Origin: Mesostigma viride
Lineage: Eukaryota > Streptophyta > Mesostigmatophyceae > Mesostigmatales > Mesostigmataceae
Assembly: GCA_009746045.1 (NCBI GenBank)
Contig: RPFO01000072.1
Span: 5,142,087-5,193,726 of the forward strand
DNA length: 51,640 bases
Direction of reading: 5' to 3'
The notes under the pieces were generated by a model. It was given only the letters and a program-made list of their open reading frames with translations. It did not search any database and was not told the DNA's origin. Made by a program: the position numbers and the translations under genes. Positions 49,839 to 51,640 of the stretch are shown here, one piece after another (position 1 is the stretch's first letter; each line of letters opens with the position of its first letter).

Positions 49839-49962
49839 GTTAAATAGTTTCCTTCGTTTAAGCCATTAAAAGCTTTTTCTTTTCCTTCCTTGCCTTAAAT
49901 TAGGCCTTGTCCATTATCTTTGTTGCTTTCAGTTAGATTTCTAATCATTTATTTAATTAAAA
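49839..49962. other. Intergenic spacer in element B
   Basis: T-rich spacer of 124 bp between the viroplasmin-like ORF and gag; no motif recognised. Confidence 0.4.
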
Positions 49963-50214
49963 ATGGATCCAGTGGGTGGTAACATGTCGCCTATACCTAC
50001 CAATACTCCTACTATGAATAATACTAATAATAATAATAATAACAACCATAACAACAATCGTGGTAACCGACGGGACTCACTTGAAACGGTGCACCATCTC
50101 ACTCCTCAAGGTAATCTTCGTACCTCACCTCCTTCTCCTGTTGCTGGTGGTCGCCGTCGTCCCTCACTTACCCCTCCTACCTATGAACAACGTATGTATG
50201 CAAGTCAGATTTAG
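49963..50214 (+). CDS. gag: Gag N-terminus of element B (frameshifted)
   Basis: Starts MDPVGGNMSPIPTN. A poly-Asn run coded by AAT/AAC (50022-50057) and a Pro/Arg-rich part follow, ending YEQRMYASQI-stop. The sequence continues in another frame (FSDDPSLTLNQAPAPPATLA ..) to 50479 and then in the frame of the capsid. Indels near 50205 and 50470 separate the three pieces. No domain in this part. Confidence 0.6.
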   Translation: MDPVGGNMSPIPTNTPTMNNTNNNNNNNHNNNRGNRRDSLETVHHLTPQGNLRTSPPSPVAGGRRRPSLTPPTYEQRMYASQI

Positions 50215-50465
50215 TGATGACCCTTCCCTTACCTTGAACCAGGCCCCTGCCCCTCCTGCAACCTTGGCTCAACCCCCTAACAGGTCCTCACTAACCAACA
50301 ATGTTGCTAGGCCTCCTTCCCACCCTGTGCCTTCCATGCCTGCGTTTAACACGGGTCGTGCCTCTGCCCCTGTCGGCCCTTCTGGGCGCCCTAGTGCAGT
50401 TCCCTTTTACCCACCTGCTTCCTGGTCCTACCCTGACCCTATGAGGCAGCCCAGGTCCCTACCCG

Positions 50466-51640
50466 TGTGGCTGATTTAGAAGTTAACAGTGATTTCAGCA
50501 CCATGCCCCTAGATGATAGAAATTATGATCATTTTGCCTACTCCTCTCTTCGTGAGCAATATACTGTCCCCTTCTCTTATGGGCACCAGCCTGAAACGGT
50601 GGCCCCTTCTAGACCCCTACCCAAGACTTTTCCTCTTCCTTCCTTCTATCCCGCTTATATAGCAGTGGAAGATAGTGGCCCTATGGGAAAAACTGACTCT
50701 TCTAATCCCCCTAAGCCTCCTGCTCTTCCCCTCTTTGCTAACCTTCCCAAGCTGGATGTCAAGTCTACCCCTCAACAGTTTTTCACCTTTATTATGTTGC
50801 TTACCCAGAACACAGAGTCGTGGCAGAATCATAATAGATGGCGTCTCTCTGATGCTGTGTTAGTTCCTCACTATCTTACAACCTGCATTACTCCTGAGCT
50901 TGCTAACCTCATTCAGTGTGAGTCTTTGGCCTCTCATGCCTACCCTAACTCTGTAGCAGAATTGTTTAAGCGTTTAGAGAACCATTTAGTCCCTCCTGAT
51001 TCAGATTGGCAAGATAGATTAGCCTTTGGTACCTTGCAGCAGGGTACTAAATCATTTAAGGACTATATGAAAGAGTTTGATGCTCAGATGGTACGAATTA
51101 GGGATTTGTCGGGTGCAGAAGTACGTGCTCGCTTCCTCCAAGGCCTCAGTAGACCTTTATTACGTGAAGTCAAGCGCCAGTTCTCTGCCTACCGTTTTAC
51201 TGATCTGCCCCTCAAGCATGTGCGCCAGCATCTCTTGCGTGTAGCAGATTTCTTCACCACCCCTTCTCTTCCTACCCGTTCCCGTATTAATAATATTATC
51301 CTTACCCCTGAGGAGGAGAACTCCTATGTAGAAGAATTGGATATCTGTGTTACTGACCTCTCAGCCCTTGATGTCTCTCATATCACATGCTATCATTGTA
51401 AGGAAGTAGGTCATCTTAAACGTGAGTGCCCCAAGTTCCTTTCGGGTGCTCCCCCTCATCCCGACGCTCGCCCTCCTCGTACCCCTCAGCGTGCTCCTAT
51501 TCGTCCCACTTCAGGACGCATTCCTTCAGCTACCCCTAGTAGGCTGAATGCTGTGCAGACAGGATCCCCAGGGTTCCCCTATGATAATCAGGCTCCCGCA
51601 CCCTCTTCGCTCCCTCGTGACCCTCCAGCAGTGGCTTTTA
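50466..51640 (+). CDS. gag: Gag capsid and zinc knuckle of element B (partial, runs off the end)
   Basis: Open from about 50466 (RVADLEVNSDFSTMPLDDRN) to the window end. Capsid-type blocks: PLFANLPKLDVKSTPQQFFT, ESWQNHNRWRLSDAVLVPHY, WQDRLAFGTLQQGTKSFKDY, MKEFDAQMVRIRDLSGAEVR and ARFLQGLSRPLLREVKRQFS, the usual retrotrans_gag order. The zinc knuckle CYHCKEVGHLKREC (CX2CX4HX4C) is encoded at about 51390-51430, followed by a Pro/Arg-rich tail. No stop in the window, so a gag-pol fusion or a downstream stop cannot be judged. Confidence 0.85.

Larger units (their letters stand above)
48366..51640 (+). mobile_element. Second Ty3-like LTR retrotransposon (element B), 5' part
   Basis: It starts TGTTACG at 48366 within the integrase gene of element A. 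Contains LTR-like sequence, a viroplasmin-like ORF (49446-49838) and a gag region with a zinc knuckle that runs off the window. No pol is in the window. Class inferred from the retrotrans_gag-like protein and CCHC. Confidence 0.75.

Overview
This is a eukaryotic, transposon-dense stretch. The evidence is a GT-AG intron with a good donor and acceptor, two Ty3-type and several Copia-type LTR retrotransposons, piggyBac-, hAT- and CACTA-like DNA elements, two non-LTR families, and a Rep-like HUH endonuclease gene. The mix fits the green lineage (most likely a green alga or other non-seed lineage), but that is inference. No host gene, rRNA, tRNA gene or CRISPR array can be supported. Nearly every coding stretch belongs to a mobile element, and many are broken by 1-4 bp indels.

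Layout. (1) 1-6.8 kb: two 5'-truncated copies of a non-LTR element with a restriction-like endonuclease sit in tandem in one (TA)nTGGAGG site. An RTE-like LINE (2002-5426, minus) is split by a 1.6-kb hAT-like element with an 8-bp target duplication. A second, short LINE copy follows, then a cluster of three foldback units. (2) 6879-28244: a nested LTR complex. The outer element has TGTTA...TAACA LTRs (target duplication GCTGC) and about 4.8 kb of interior with no recognisable genes. Inside it lies a 15-kb Copia-type element on the minus strand (LTRs 8572-9095 and 23104-23600, target duplication GCATG). That element in turn holds a CACTA-like MITE, a 2.1-kb TTAA-flanked piggyBac-type element and a related Copia-type element on the plus strand (17478-22117, target duplication GCGCC). 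Both Copia-type elements have the unusual order gag-integrase-protease(-RT-RNase H), a protease active site reading DTQA, and LTR ends AGTTA...TAACT instead of TG...CA.

(3) 28.2-31.2 kb: no recognised gene. (4) 31242-37597: a transposon-like unit with inverted ends of about 90 bp. On the minus strand it encodes a zinc-finger-like/HUH (Rep-like, Y1) protein with one intron. It is interrupted by a 2.0-kb retroposon that carries only a LINE-type ORF1 and has an 11-bp target duplication. The 5' half of the HUH unit is repeated head-to-head to make a palindrome of almost 2 kb (36646-38594). The palindrome stops exactly where a Ty3 LTR begins.

(5) 38595-48365: a Ty3-type element (LTR, initiator-Met-type primer site, gag, A AAA AAC frameshift site, protease, RT, RNase H, integrase). 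Its RT is split by a 2.9-kb piggyBac-like transposon with a near-complete transposase gene. Its integrase is cut at 48366 by (6) a second Ty3-like element running off the window end. That element has an extra ORF with a viroplasmin-like domain between its LTR and gag.

The target duplications, and the restoration of open frames when insertions are mentally removed, give a firm order of events. The main candidates for something new are the HUH unit with its head-to-head duplication, the gag-IN-PR-RT Copia lineage, the ORF1-only retroposon and the viroplasmin-bearing Ty3 element.
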